A DNA stretch of 64,000 nucleotides from Streptomyces sp. AP-93 (GTDB lineage: Bacteria > Actinomycetota > Actinomycetes > Streptomycetales > Streptomycetaceae): positions 1 to 64,000 of the forward strand of contig NZ_JALGBX010000020.1 of NCBI RefSeq assembly GCF_022808175.1. Reading direction: 5' to 3'. Below the pieces are notes generated by a model, which ran no database searches, was not told the DNA's origin, and saw only the letters and a program-made list of their open reading frames with translations. Of this stretch, positions 54,124 through 61,286 are shown in pieces (the stretch's first letter is position 1; each line of letters starts with the position of its first letter). The position numbers and the translations under genes are program-made.

Positions 54124-54822
54124 TCAGGAGCCCGACGGCTGGGTACGTCGGCGGTCCGGGCCGGTGAGGATGACGCGGGTGGTCATCTCTGCCAGGCGTG
54201 AGGCGACGCGGTCCCCGACTGCGTTGCGGAGTTCCGCGATCGGCAGGTTGGTGGTGATCAGGGTCGGGAGCATCTCGGTGTAGCGGCGGTTGATCAGCCG
54301 GTACGTCAGCTCCTCGGTCCACTCGGACTGCTTGGCCGCGCCGAGGTCGTCCAGGATCAGCAGCGGGCACCGGCCGAGCTCTTGGATCTCCCGCTCGGGG
54401 TCGTGGTTCGGCCGGGGCCGGAGCTGGGCGTAGAGGTCGGCGGAGGTGACCGCCTGCCAGCGCAGGCGTACTCCGGCGGCCAGCAGCGAGCGGACGGCTC
54501 CGTAGGCCTGATGTGTCTTGCCGATGCCGGTGGTTCCGGCGATCAGCAGCGAAGGGCCGTAGGCGATGCCCCGGGTACCGGCCGGCCCGTTCCGCCCGGC
54601 GCGGGTGACCGCCTCCACCCAGCCCAGGACTTCGGGTTGGGTGGCGAGTGCCTCGCGGTAGCGGGGCGGGATGCGGCGGTCGGCGAGTTCCAGGGCGGTC
54701 ACCGGCTCCACCGTGGGCCCGGCGGGTACGGTGTCGGGGTCGATGCCCTTGGCAGCGAGAATGGCCTGGAGACGGGCTGTCAGGGTGCCAGCACGCTGGG
54801 GTTCGCGTGTCGCGGTGGTCAC
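54124..54822 (-). CDS. DnaC/IstB-like replication helicase loader (232 aa)
   Basis: AAA+ loader: Walker A IAGTTGIGKTHQAYGAV, Walker B CPLLILDDLGAAKQSEWTEE, sensor-1 LITTNLP, sensor-2 DRVASRL. N-terminal ~70 residues are the DnaC-type helicase-contact part. GTG overlaps the upstream initiator stop (GTGA). Together with the initiator-like gene it forms a phage-style replication module. Confidence 0.9.
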   Translation of the reverse strand: MTTATREPQRAGTLTARLQAILAAKGIDPDTVPAGPTVEPVTALELADRRIPPRYREALATQPEVLGWVEAVTRAGRNGPAGTRGIAYGPSLLIAGTTGIGKTHQAYGAVRSLLAAGVRLRWQAVTSADLYAQLRPRPNHDPEREIQELGRCPLLILDDLGAAKQSEWTEELTYRLINRRYTEMLPTLITTNLPIAELRNAVGDRVASRLAEMTTRVILTGPDRRRTQPSGS

Positions 54823-55739
54823 AGCTGGCCTCCGTAAGCGGCTTCGGCGTCAACGGGGTTGGTGTACGGCTGAGGGGCCCTGCGGGCGCCAGCAGTGGCC
54901 TGGGGCGGGTTCATGGCCTCGTTGACCAGGCTGGGCAGCAGACTCGGGTAGAGGCTCTTCAGGCGCATGCGGTCGACTCCGGCTCGGATGTGGTCCGGGT
55001 CGATGCCTTCGTGCAGCAACTTGCTGATCTCCCGGCCGACATGGCCCAGGACCCTCTCCGGAGGGCGCTTCCCGCACGCGGCGACGTACTCGGCGACCAG
55101 TTGCTGGGCCGTTGCGGTCTGGGGTGTGGCGGGGGCGCTCGCGCCTCCCAACGGAGATCCTAGATCCATGATCCTAGGTCCTAGATCCGGACCGTGAGGG
55201 CTCGGCGCCGGCTCCCGCACCTCCCCCTGATGCTGCACGGAGGGCTCACTGAATCCGTCCTGACCTGCGGATACGGGGATCATCGAAGCGGCATGAGGTG
55301 CGGGTGCGAGCTCCGGGACGGTTGCCTGATGGGGCAGGGACGCCTCACGGAGCCCTCCCTGCGCCAGCGGTGAAGTCAGGGGTACCCGGCCGCCGTCGTG
55401 GTAGGGGCAGTTCGGGTGCCGGACACCGCTGGGGCGGTTGACCTTCTGGTGCTTGGAGAAGGTCACGATGTGCAGGTACCGCTTGCCGTCCTCGCCCTCG
55501 TACCGGCAGATGAGTTCATTGCCGGCGAGTTGGGTGAGGTCGTCCTCGACCTCGATCGGGCCGTGTTCGGGTCGTAGGGACCACAAGAGGCCCGCGATGA
55601 CGGCGGACTGGTCACGGAACCGGCCGTGGTCGTCGGCCTGGGTGAGCAAACCGAAGAACGTCCGCTCCGCGGTGATGCTGACGGCGGCCAGTGATTCGGA
55701 GCTGAAGGCTTCAGGCTTGATGGTGCGGATGCGTGCCAT
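54819..55739 (-). CDS. Replication initiator-like winged-helix protein (306 aa)
   Basis: MARIRTIKPEAFSSESLAAVSITAERTFFGLLTQADDHGRFRDQSAVIAG is the winged-helix start of phage/ICE replication proteins. A Pro/Ser-rich linker (about 115-205) follows, and a DnaD-like C-terminal helix bundle (TAQQLVAEYVAACGKRPPERVLGHVGREISKLLHEG). The linker is encoded by AT-richer DNA with repeats (55156-55188), like an origin lying inside an initiator gene. ATG 55739 is two bases after the stop of a 29-codon frame. Confidence 0.82.
   Translation of the reverse strand: MARIRTIKPEAFSSESLAAVSITAERTFFGLLTQADDHGRFRDQSAVIAGLLWSLRPEHGPIEVEDDLTQLAGNELICRYEGEDGKRYLHIVTFSKHQKVNRPSGVRHPNCPYHDGGRVPLTSPLAQGGLREASLPHQATVPELAPAPHAASMIPVSAGQDGFSEPSVQHQGEVREPAPSPHGPDLGPRIMDLGSPLGGASAPATPQTATAQQLVAEYVAACGKRPPERVLGHVGREISKLLHEGIDPDHIRAGVDRMRLKSLYPSLLPSLVNEAMNPPQATAGARRAPQPYTNPVDAEAAYGGQL
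55156..55188. repeat. Short AT-richer repeats inside the initiator gene
   Basis: Three overlapping copies of GATCCTAGATCC-type sequence (GATCCTAGATCCATGATCCT, then AGGTCCTAGATCC) are partly palindromic around CCTAGG. They lie in the linker-coding part of the gene. In lambdoid and many plasmid systems origin iterons are inside the initiator gene; this is a possible second origin signal. Confidence 0.4.
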
Positions 55740-55741
55740 GC

Positions 55742-55831
55742 CTATCGCCCCGCCTTCGCCTGCTGCTGGGACGGCGACGCCGCGGTGGGCGCGGGTGTGC
55801 GGACGGCTGCTTCGGCCGTACTGTTGGGCAT
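55742..55831 (-). CDS. Small 29-aa protein before the initiator gene
   Basis: ATG 55831 with GAGGAAC six bases upstream encodes MPNSTAEAAVRTPAPTAASP plus QQQAKAGR and stops two bases ahead of the initiator ATG. The peptide is low-complexity, so a function in the peptide itself is doubtful; it probably works as a coupled leader that sets initiator translation. Confidence 0.45.
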   Translation of the reverse strand: MPNSTAEAAVRTPAPTAASPSQQQAKAGR

Positions 55832-56305
55832 AGACGTTCCTCAGATCCGTTCAGGAGTGGGCGGTTTGGACAAGGGACTCCCATCGGCTCTCGGCGCTGC
55901 AACGCCGGGAGCCGATTCCTTTGTCAGGGGTGCTTGGCCAAGACAGCCACACCCAGCCCGCGGAAGTCCAGCGAATCCGCACTCGAAAAGCGTCAGAGCG
56001 CATCGCTGATCGCGAACGTCTTCACAGTAAGGGCGAATCCCCGGTTGACCAAAAAGTCGACGGCGTAGGGAGAGCGGCGAAGATCGAACGTCGAAAGCCA
56101 TTGACCGGGGTAGGCGAGGCGATCTATGTTTCCGCCGCCGGACCACTGATGGTGTGCGTACCTCTGTGATCCGAGATGGGCCCTAGTTCCGCAATGGCCG
56201 CCTATGCGCGAATCGCCAGTTCGTTCTCCGTGAAACGGGCCCCAAAGTCCCATGTCTGGGCTTCCGTGATTACGAGAACCCGGGAACCCGAGCTACAACA
56301 GACGC
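55832..56305. other. Divergent control region between initiator and small XRE gene
   Basis: About 470 bp with no gene on either strand that I can support. On the plus strand TTGACC (56101-56106), an 18-base spacer and TATGTT (56125-56130) make a reasonable promoter for the XRE gene. No operator palindromes stand out. Confidence 0.35.
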
Positions 56306-56557
56306 ATGCCCCGAAGAGCTACGGAAATCGGTCCCGCCGGAGAACGGACCGCCGGTGCCATCGAGCGCCTGCGCACCTCGCGCGGGTTCGCCCAGCGCGA
56401 GCTCGCTGCCCGTGTCACCGAGCTCGGCCACCCCATGACCAACACCATGCTGTCTCGCATCGAACGCACCCGCCGGCGCTGCGACGTGGATGACCTCGTC
56501 GCCATTGCGGCCGCCCTCGGTGTCTCCCCACTCGCCCTGCTCCAGCCCGTGACGTAG
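56306..56557 (+). CDS. Small XRE-family repressor (83 aa)
   Basis: Nearly only a helix-turn-helix: TAGAIERLRTSRGFAQRELAARVTELGHPMTNTMLSRIERTRRRCDVDDLVAIAAALGVSPLALL. Divergent from the replication genes and upstream of Xis/Int, like the control repressors of integrative elements. Ribosome site is weak at ATG 56306. Confidence 0.85.
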   Translation: MPRRATEIGPAGERTAGAIERLRTSRGFAQRELAARVTELGHPMTNTMLSRIERTRRRCDVDDLVAIAAALGVSPLALLQPVT

Positions 56558-56599
56558 GGGGCTGGGATGGGTGTGCGGTGACGCCGCCCCGGCTTATAC

Positions 56600-56628
56600 C
56601 CGACGATCCCCGGTCAGCCAAACCGGGG
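56600..56628 (-). repeat. Right copy of the 29-bp inverted repeat
   Basis: Exact reverse complement of 51119-51147, 43 bp after the XRE stop. The hairpin CCCCGGT-CAGCCAA-ACCGGGG could end the XRE transcript. With the left copy it brackets relaxase, MobC, iterons, loader, initiator and XRE. Confidence 0.8.
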
Positions 56629-56803
56629 ATTCTCCAGACCATTGAAGTAGTCCGCTCCACCTGCCTGACAGCAAGCGGGGGCGGGCTTGTCATGCCCGAT
56701 GTCCGTCGCCGCAGGTTGCCGACGGAAGACCCCGAAGGTTCGATGCGTGCGAAGTGTTGCTTGTGACAGTGAATTGCTGGCGAATGTCCGCACGTCTCCC
56801 CGT

Positions 56804-57070
56804 ATGTCGCCGCTGGGGAGGGGTTTTCTGAACGTGGGTGAAGCCGCCGAATACCTGGGGCTGTCGCCCGCCACCCTTTACGTGTGGCGGCACCGTCGCC
56901 AAGGTCCGCCGAGCTTTCGGATGGGGCGGAGCGGACGTGTGATGTACCGGATCCAAACACTTGACGAGTGGATCCGGGAACAGGAGCAGGCGGACTCCCG
57001 CAGCAATACCTCCCTAAGCCCGGTGAATTCCGTCCCGCAGCGCCGCGCCGGGTATCCGGTCACGACCTGA
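56804..57070 (+). CDS. xis: Excisionase-like MerR/HTH_17 protein Xis (88 aa)
   Basis: LNVGEAAEYLGLSPATLYVWRHRRQGPPSFRMGRSGRVMYRIQTLDEWIREQE is the winged helix of excisionase-type proteins (key blocks VGEAAEYLGL, ATLYVWRHR, VMYRIQTLDEWI). ATG 56804 is chosen because the domain begins directly after it; the open frame extends further up. It lies 53 bp ahead of the integrase and sets the direction of recombination. Confidence 0.9.
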   Translation: MSPLGRGFLNVGEAAEYLGLSPATLYVWRHRRQGPPSFRMGRSGRVMYRIQTLDEWIREQEQADSRSNTSLSPVNSVPQRRAGYPVTT

Positions 57071-57123
57071 CCGCTCTGCCCGGCCTTACCTCCCTACGCC
57101 CGACCCTTACCCCGAGGAATTCT

Positions 57124-58371
57124 TTGGCTGGCTATATAGAAGACCGTTGGATCAAAAAGAAGAAGGATCCCGTCACCGGGAAGCGTGAGCGTACGACCCG
57201 TTACGGCAAGGGGTCCCGATATCGTGTCGCTGGAATCCCGGGCGTCCGGGACATGTCGTTCGACGTGCTGGAGGACGCCAAAGGGTGGCTCCGGCGGTCC
57301 GGCACCGACAGTGAACGAGGCGAGTTCGTCGACCCGCGCGACGGCTCCATCACCTTGACGGACTTCGTCACGCGCCACTGGCGTGCCGGCGTTCGCGGCG
57401 CGCCCGGCACGGTCAAGCGAGTTGACGAGCGTGTACGACTCCACATCCTTCCGCACCTCGGTGCGGTGGCGCTGCGCGATGTGTCGGCGACCGTCCTGCG
57501 TGGCTACATAGCCACGCTCGAAGGCGAGTGCTCTCCGCGGTACGCCCGGCAGATCCTCACCTCGCTGTCGAACATCTTCGAGACCGCGATCGACGACAAG
57601 CGCCTCGTCCGCAACCCGATGCGGGCCAAGACGGTGCGTTGGCCGAAGGCCCCCGACGAGGATCGTGACGCGTGGCCGCTGGCAACGGCGCAGCGAGTGC
57701 GGGACGTGATCAACCCTCGCTACCGGATCGCGGTCGTCGTCGCGCTGGGGTGTGGACTGCGCCAGGGAGAGGTGTTCGGGCTGTCGCCGAAGGACATCGA
57801 CTTCGAACGCGGCGTCATCCGAGTGCGCAGGCAGGTGCAACTTCTCTCCGGGCGCCTCTACTTCGCCCTGCCCAAGGGTGGCAAGACGCGCATCGTCGAC
57901 ATGCCCCGGTCGGTGGCCACGGAGCTGGCCGCGTACTTCCTCGACCATCCGGCGGTGGACGTCGAGCTCCCCTGGGGCGGACCGGAGCCCGAACGGGAGA
58001 AGCAGAGCTTCCCGCTCATCCTCACGACGACGTACGGCAACGCCATCCGAGCCAACATCTTCAACGACGAGGCCTGGAAGCCGGCCCTCGCAGCGGCCGG
58101 AGTCATTCCCGCGCGGGAGAAGGGTGCGCGGTGGAAGGCTTCGCGCAAGGACGGCTTCCACGTGCTCCGGCACACTTACGCCTCGGTCCTCCTCGAAGCG
58201 GGCGAGTCCATCGTCACGCTCGCCCGGTGGCTCGGTCACTCAAGTCCGACCATCACCCTCGACCACTACGCCCACTTCATGCCGGAGGCCGGCGGCAAGG
58301 GACGCGCGGCCATCGACGCACTGCTCGGCACGGTGCCCGAGTACGTCCCGGACAACCTTGCCCATATGTGA
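57124..58371 (+). CDS. int: Tyrosine recombinase / integrase (415 aa)
   Basis: N-terminal arm-binding domain (GYIEDRWIKKKKDPVTGKRERTTRYGKG), core-binding domain (LTDFVTRHW to LRGYIATLEG), catalytic domain with Arg in GCGLRQGEVFGL, Lys in ALPKGGKTRIVDMP, HxxR in GFHVLRHTYAS, His in WLGHSSPTIT and Tyr in DHYAHF. TTG 57124 follows GAGGAA at five bases; the ATG at 56968 overlaps xis in another frame. It lies 1.6 kb from intact corA and is the only recombinase seen in the array, so it is the candidate enzyme for the corA site. Confidence 0.94.
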   Translation: MAGYIEDRWIKKKKDPVTGKRERTTRYGKGSRYRVAGIPGVRDMSFDVLEDAKGWLRRSGTDSERGEFVDPRDGSITLTDFVTRHWRAGVRGAPGTVKRVDERVRLHILPHLGAVALRDVSATVLRGYIATLEGECSPRYARQILTSLSNIFETAIDDKRLVRNPMRAKTVRWPKAPDEDRDAWPLATAQRVRDVINPRYRIAVVVALGCGLRQGEVFGLSPKDIDFERGVIRVRRQVQLLSGRLYFALPKGGKTRIVDMPRSVATELAAYFLDHPAVDVELPWGGPEPEREKQSFPLILTTTYGNAIRANIFNDEAWKPALAAAGVIPAREKGARWKASRKDGFHVLRHTYASVLLEAGESIVTLARWLGHSSPTITLDHYAHFMPEAGGKGRAAIDALLGTVPEYVPDNLAHM

Positions 58372-58411
58372 GAAAACGGGTGTCACAGCATGCGCTGTGG
58401 CACCCGTTTTC
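58372..58411 (+). terminator. Integrase terminator hairpin
   Basis: GAAAACGGGTGTCACAGC (58372-58389), loop ATGC, GCTGTGGCACCCGTTTTC (58394-58411); 17 of 18 pairs match, with A/T-rich outer ends giving a TTTTC tail. Directly after the integrase stop. Confidence 0.85.
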
Positions 58412-58487
58412 GCTGTACAGGCTTCACGAAGCCTGTGATTCGCCCGCAGAGCCTGCGAAGAGTCGGGCCCTCTTCGCGCCTCTCTGG

Positions 58488-59114
58488 TCAGCCTCTCTGC
58501 ACTGCTGCGCGTGCCCGCGTAGCGTTCATGGCGGCGCCATCGCGCGCGAGGTAGGCCCTCTCCTGCACACTGCCGCCGAAGTCACCCCACGCGTAGAAGG
58601 TGGCCACGAGGGCGGCCGTAGTCGCTGTTCCCGAGGATGCAGTCGCCAAGATCCGGGCCACGCTGGCCGGCAGTTGCGCGAGAGGTCGCACTCTCGTTTG
58701 GACGGCGATATCGGCGCACCGTCCCGCCCACACTTCGAGACCTTGCGCGGCCCGTGCGAGGAACATCGCGACGCAGGCGAAGAAGGCGTAGGCGAAGGCG
58801 AACCCCGCCAAGAACCTCGTGGGCAGACCGGGGGTCGGGCCGGTGCCGAAGAGGGGCAACCCGCGGACGCAGTAGGAGACTACCTGTCCGGAGATGGCTG
58901 CCAGGAAGGCGGATCCGAACAGCGACCCACTGATGTCGTCGTAGTCGTCCTCTGCCACTTCTGGCCCGCTCGGTGGCGCAGGGCGGGCCCGTCGTTGCGC
59001 GGGCATGAAGAGGTTAACGATGCTGCCGAGGACGTTGCCGGCCACGAACGTGCCCGAACCGTGGTTCGTCTGGTTCACGACCTTCTTCTCGCCCTCCGGC
59101 GGTCGGTCAGTCAC
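58488..59114 (-). CDS. Membrane protein with N-terminal Asn/Gly amyloid-like motif (208 aa)
   Basis: GTG 59114 overlaps the end of the 36-aa gene by 8 bp. Residues 14-35 read NQTNHGSGTFVAGNVLGSIV. Hydrophobic segments follow (SLFGSAFLAAISGQVVSYC, FLAGFAFAYAFFACVAMFLA, and a possible third near TATTAALVATFY). The front motif closely resembles that of the small protein upstream (NQQNTGSGLFIGG). Paired short motifs of this type in a small protein and a membrane effector recall bacterial amyloid-signalling (BASS/RHIM-like) systems. Function is inferred; no enzyme motif seen. Confidence 0.75.
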   Translation of the reverse strand: MTDRPPEGEKKVVNQTNHGSGTFVAGNVLGSIVNLFMPAQRRARPAPPSGPEVAEDDYDDISGSLFGSAFLAAISGQVVSYCVRGLPLFGTGPTPGLPTRFLAGFAFAYAFFACVAMFLARAAQGLEVWAGRCADIAVQTRVRPLAQLPASVARILATASSGTATTAALVATFYAWGDFGGSVQERAYLARDGAAMNATRARAAVQRG

Positions 59115-59217
59115 GTGCGAGCCCACCATGGTTGATCGTCAGGCCGCCGTGGTTGTCGCCGCCGATGAACAGTCCGCTCCCCGTGTTCTGCTGGTTGTAC
59201 ACGGTGGTTCCTTCCAT
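59107..59217 (-). CDS. 36-aa protein made of Asn/Gly motif
   Basis: MEGTTVYNQQNTGSGLFIGG then DNHGGLTINHGGLARD. ATG 59217 has AAGG nine bases upstream. Almost the whole peptide is the NQxNxGSGxF(I/V)xG motif shared with the N-terminus of the membrane protein it overlaps. Likely a signalling or seeding partner, by analogy with amyloid-signalling pairs. Too short for most gene callers. Confidence 0.7.
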   Translation of the reverse strand: MEGTTVYNQQNTGSGLFIGGDNHGGLTINHGGLARD

Positions 59218-59268
59218 GGTCAGAGCCTTGAACTCGGGGATGGCCTCCGGATGCGCGTCGAGGTGCAC

Positions 59269-59484
59269 TCAAATCAGCGGTGTCAGCCGACCCACGAGCT
59301 CATCCGACGTGGCGTCCTGGTCATCGAATACGGCGATCACGGCGTCCTGCTCGGCGGTCGATCCACGGCGTACGAGTTCTCGGACCTTAAGGCCGACCCA
59401 CGCCGCCCCGCCTGTCACAGCCCCACTGGCCAGCGCGACGGCCGACCCTGCGGCAATCTCTCCAACAACATCGGTCAGACTCAC
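59269..59484 (-). CDS. Small single-helix protein (71 aa), first gene of the cassette
   Basis: GTG 59484 follows GGAG. VSLTDVVGEIAAGSAVALASGAVTGGAAWVGLKVRELVRRG has one hydrophobic Ala/Gly helix; the tail TAEQDAVIAVFDDQDATSDELVGRLTPLI may be an adaptor-like domain. It lies 51 bp upstream of the 36-aa gene in the same direction. Unknown family. Confidence 0.6.
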   Translation of the reverse strand: MSLTDVVGEIAAGSAVALASGAVTGGAAWVGLKVRELVRRGSTAEQDAVIAVFDDQDATSDELVGRLTPLI

Positions 59485-59874
59485 GGCTGTTGACTCCAAT
59501 GGGATCCAAAGTGGGGCCCCAACGTACTGCCGCGAGCGTGAGCGGGAGACGACTTTCGCTGTTGTGGCCGTCACCTGCGGGGGCTTCCTTCCCTACTGCG
59601 GCGCGAGGTGCGTCTTTGGAGGGGACCAGCCATGCCGCCATCGGCGCCCCGGGCGGGCGGCGGGCCCTCTCGGGATTGGGGCAGGGGCATGGGTTCATCG
59701 GTCAACGTGGTGGGCCATGTGCGAGGGCCAGCCGTGGTGCTCGTCCCTGCCAAGCGGACCTTCGCGCGGCACTCTCCGTGACGGTCAGCGGGGGCTGTCC
59801 GCGGGGAGCCGAGGCGCTCGGAGAGCGTGGAGCAGCAGGTGGGGGAGGGCTCGGCCCGCTCCCCGGCGCCGCCA

Positions 59875-59896
59875 ATTCTCCCCAGATTCTCCCCAG
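59875..59896 (+). repeat. Tandem ATTCTCCCCAG pair at right end of segment 3
   Basis: Two exact ATTCTCCCCAG copies with no gap (59875-59885, 59886-59896), in the same orientation as the pairs in arms 2 and 3. It lies 66 bp from the corA stop. The region 59485-59874 holds no other gene. Interpreted as recombinase arm sites in the attachment site next to corA. Confidence 0.65.
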
Positions 59897-59962
59897 GGCC
59901 CTGAGTTAGACACTGGGGCATGTTTGCTCTAGCGAATTCGATCGGTGGTGCTCGCTCGTCGG

Positions 59963-61153
59963 CTAGAGCCAGTCGCGCTTCTTGAAGATGACGTACAGGC
60001 TTACGCAGACCACTGCCATCAGCAGGATTGCGAAGGGGTAGCCGCCCGCCCACTGGAGTTCGGGCATCGTCTCGAAGTTCATGCCGTAGATGGTTCCCAC
60101 GAGTGTGGGTGCAAAGAGGATGGCCGCCCAGGAGGAGATCTTCTTGATTTCCTCGTTCTGTTCGAAGCCGGCCTCGGCCAAGGCGCGCATTTCGGCGTTT
60201 TGTTGTTGGGAGACCAGGGTGGCGTTGACCGTGAGGATTTCTGTGAGGGCTTGGCGGAAGCCGTCGACGCGTTCGCTGGTGTGGGTGACGTGGTCGGCTA
60301 CGTCGCGGAGGTAGCGCTGGAGTTCCTCGTCCGTGCCGTACTTCGCGAAGCCGGCCATCAGGCTGTGGAGCATGCCGACCAGGGGGCGGGTTGCGCGTTG
60401 GAACTCGACCATTTCGCGGGAGAGTTCGTAGATGCGGCGGGAGACTTCCGGGTCGCCGCTGAAGACCTCGGTCTCGATCTCGTCCATGTCGATCTGGACG
60501 CCCTCGACGACGGGGGCGTAGCCGTCGACCACCGCGTCGAGGATGGCGTACAGGGCGGCTTCCGGGCCGAGGGAGAGGAGTTCGGGGGACTCCTCCATGC
60601 GGCGGCGGACCGCCGAGAGGTCCGGGGCCGCGCCGTGGCGGACCGTGATCAGGAAGTCGGGGCCGACGAAGATGTGGAGCTCGCCGAAGTCGACCTCCTC
60701 CAGCGCGTCCAGGTAGCGGGCGGCCCGCAGGACGACGAAGAGGGTGTCTCCGTAGCGCTCCAGCTTGGGGCGCTGGTGGGCCTCCAGGGCGTCTTCGATG
60801 GAGAGCGGGTGGAGGTTGAACTCGTCGGCCAGGGAGTGGAGTTCGGGCTCCGTGGGGCGGTGCAGGCCGATCCATGCCATGCCGTCGGGCTGTTCGCGCA
60901 GCCGGCGGAAGGTGTCGGCGAGGGTGGTGGGGGAGGCGACCCGGACGCCGTCGCGGTAGACCGCGGAGTCGATCACGCTGCGGTGGTCCGCGGGGGTGGG
61001 GGCCGGCGGGGGCGGCTTCGGAGCCCGTGGGGGTGTGGCCGGGGGAGCGGAGGGAGAGGCGGTCGGGCGCCGCCATCCCGCACGCTTCGCGGGCGCGGGC
61101 GCGGGCGCGGGCGCGGACGGGGGCGAGGGGCGGCGGTCTGGTCGCTCCGACAT
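59963..61153 (-). CDS. corA: CorA-family magnesium/cobalt transporter (396 aa)
   Basis: Long Pro/Ala-rich N-terminus (residues 1-55), cytosolic funnel domain (HPLSIEDALEAHQRPKLERYGDTLFVVLRAA), then two C-terminal helices with the selectivity motif YGMNFETMPEL and end KKRDWL. Forms a pentameric Mg2+ channel. The minus-strand gene starts at ATG 61153 with GGGAG upstream. Its last 185 bp (59963-60147) are the segment duplicated at three other places. Its present 3' end may have been supplied by the element inserted beside it. Protein intact, so insertion does not destroy function. Confidence 0.95.
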   Translation of the reverse strand: MSERPDRRPSPPSAPAPAPAPAKRAGWRRPTASPSAPPATPPRAPKPPPPAPTPADHRSVIDSAVYRDGVRVASPTTLADTFRRLREQPDGMAWIGLHRPTEPELHSLADEFNLHPLSIEDALEAHQRPKLERYGDTLFVVLRAARYLDALEEVDFGELHIFVGPDFLITVRHGAAPDLSAVRRRMEESPELLSLGPEAALYAILDAVVDGYAPVVEGVQIDMDEIETEVFSGDPEVSRRIYELSREMVEFQRATRPLVGMLHSLMAGFAKYGTDEELQRYLRDVADHVTHTSERVDGFRQALTEILTVNATLVSQQQNAEMRALAEAGFEQNEEIKKISSWAAILFAPTLVGTIYGMNFETMPELQWAGGYPFAILLMAVVCVSLYVIFKKRDWL

Positions 61154-61286
61154 CGCAGGTCAGCTCCCGGTCGAACGGGTGTTTACGGGCAAGAGGCAGG
61201 ATATCCGGGTGAATGGTCCCCGGGGTCCATTCGAGTCCGTGTGGGCGGACGGGGCCGGATCGGAGTTGCGGACAGAAGGTGTCCGC

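Noticed and set aside
61139..61154. CTGACCTGCGATG at the corA start as another copy of the att-arm motif
   Set aside because: The match is partial and on the opposite strand to the arms; part of it is simply the start codon region, so coincidence is likely.
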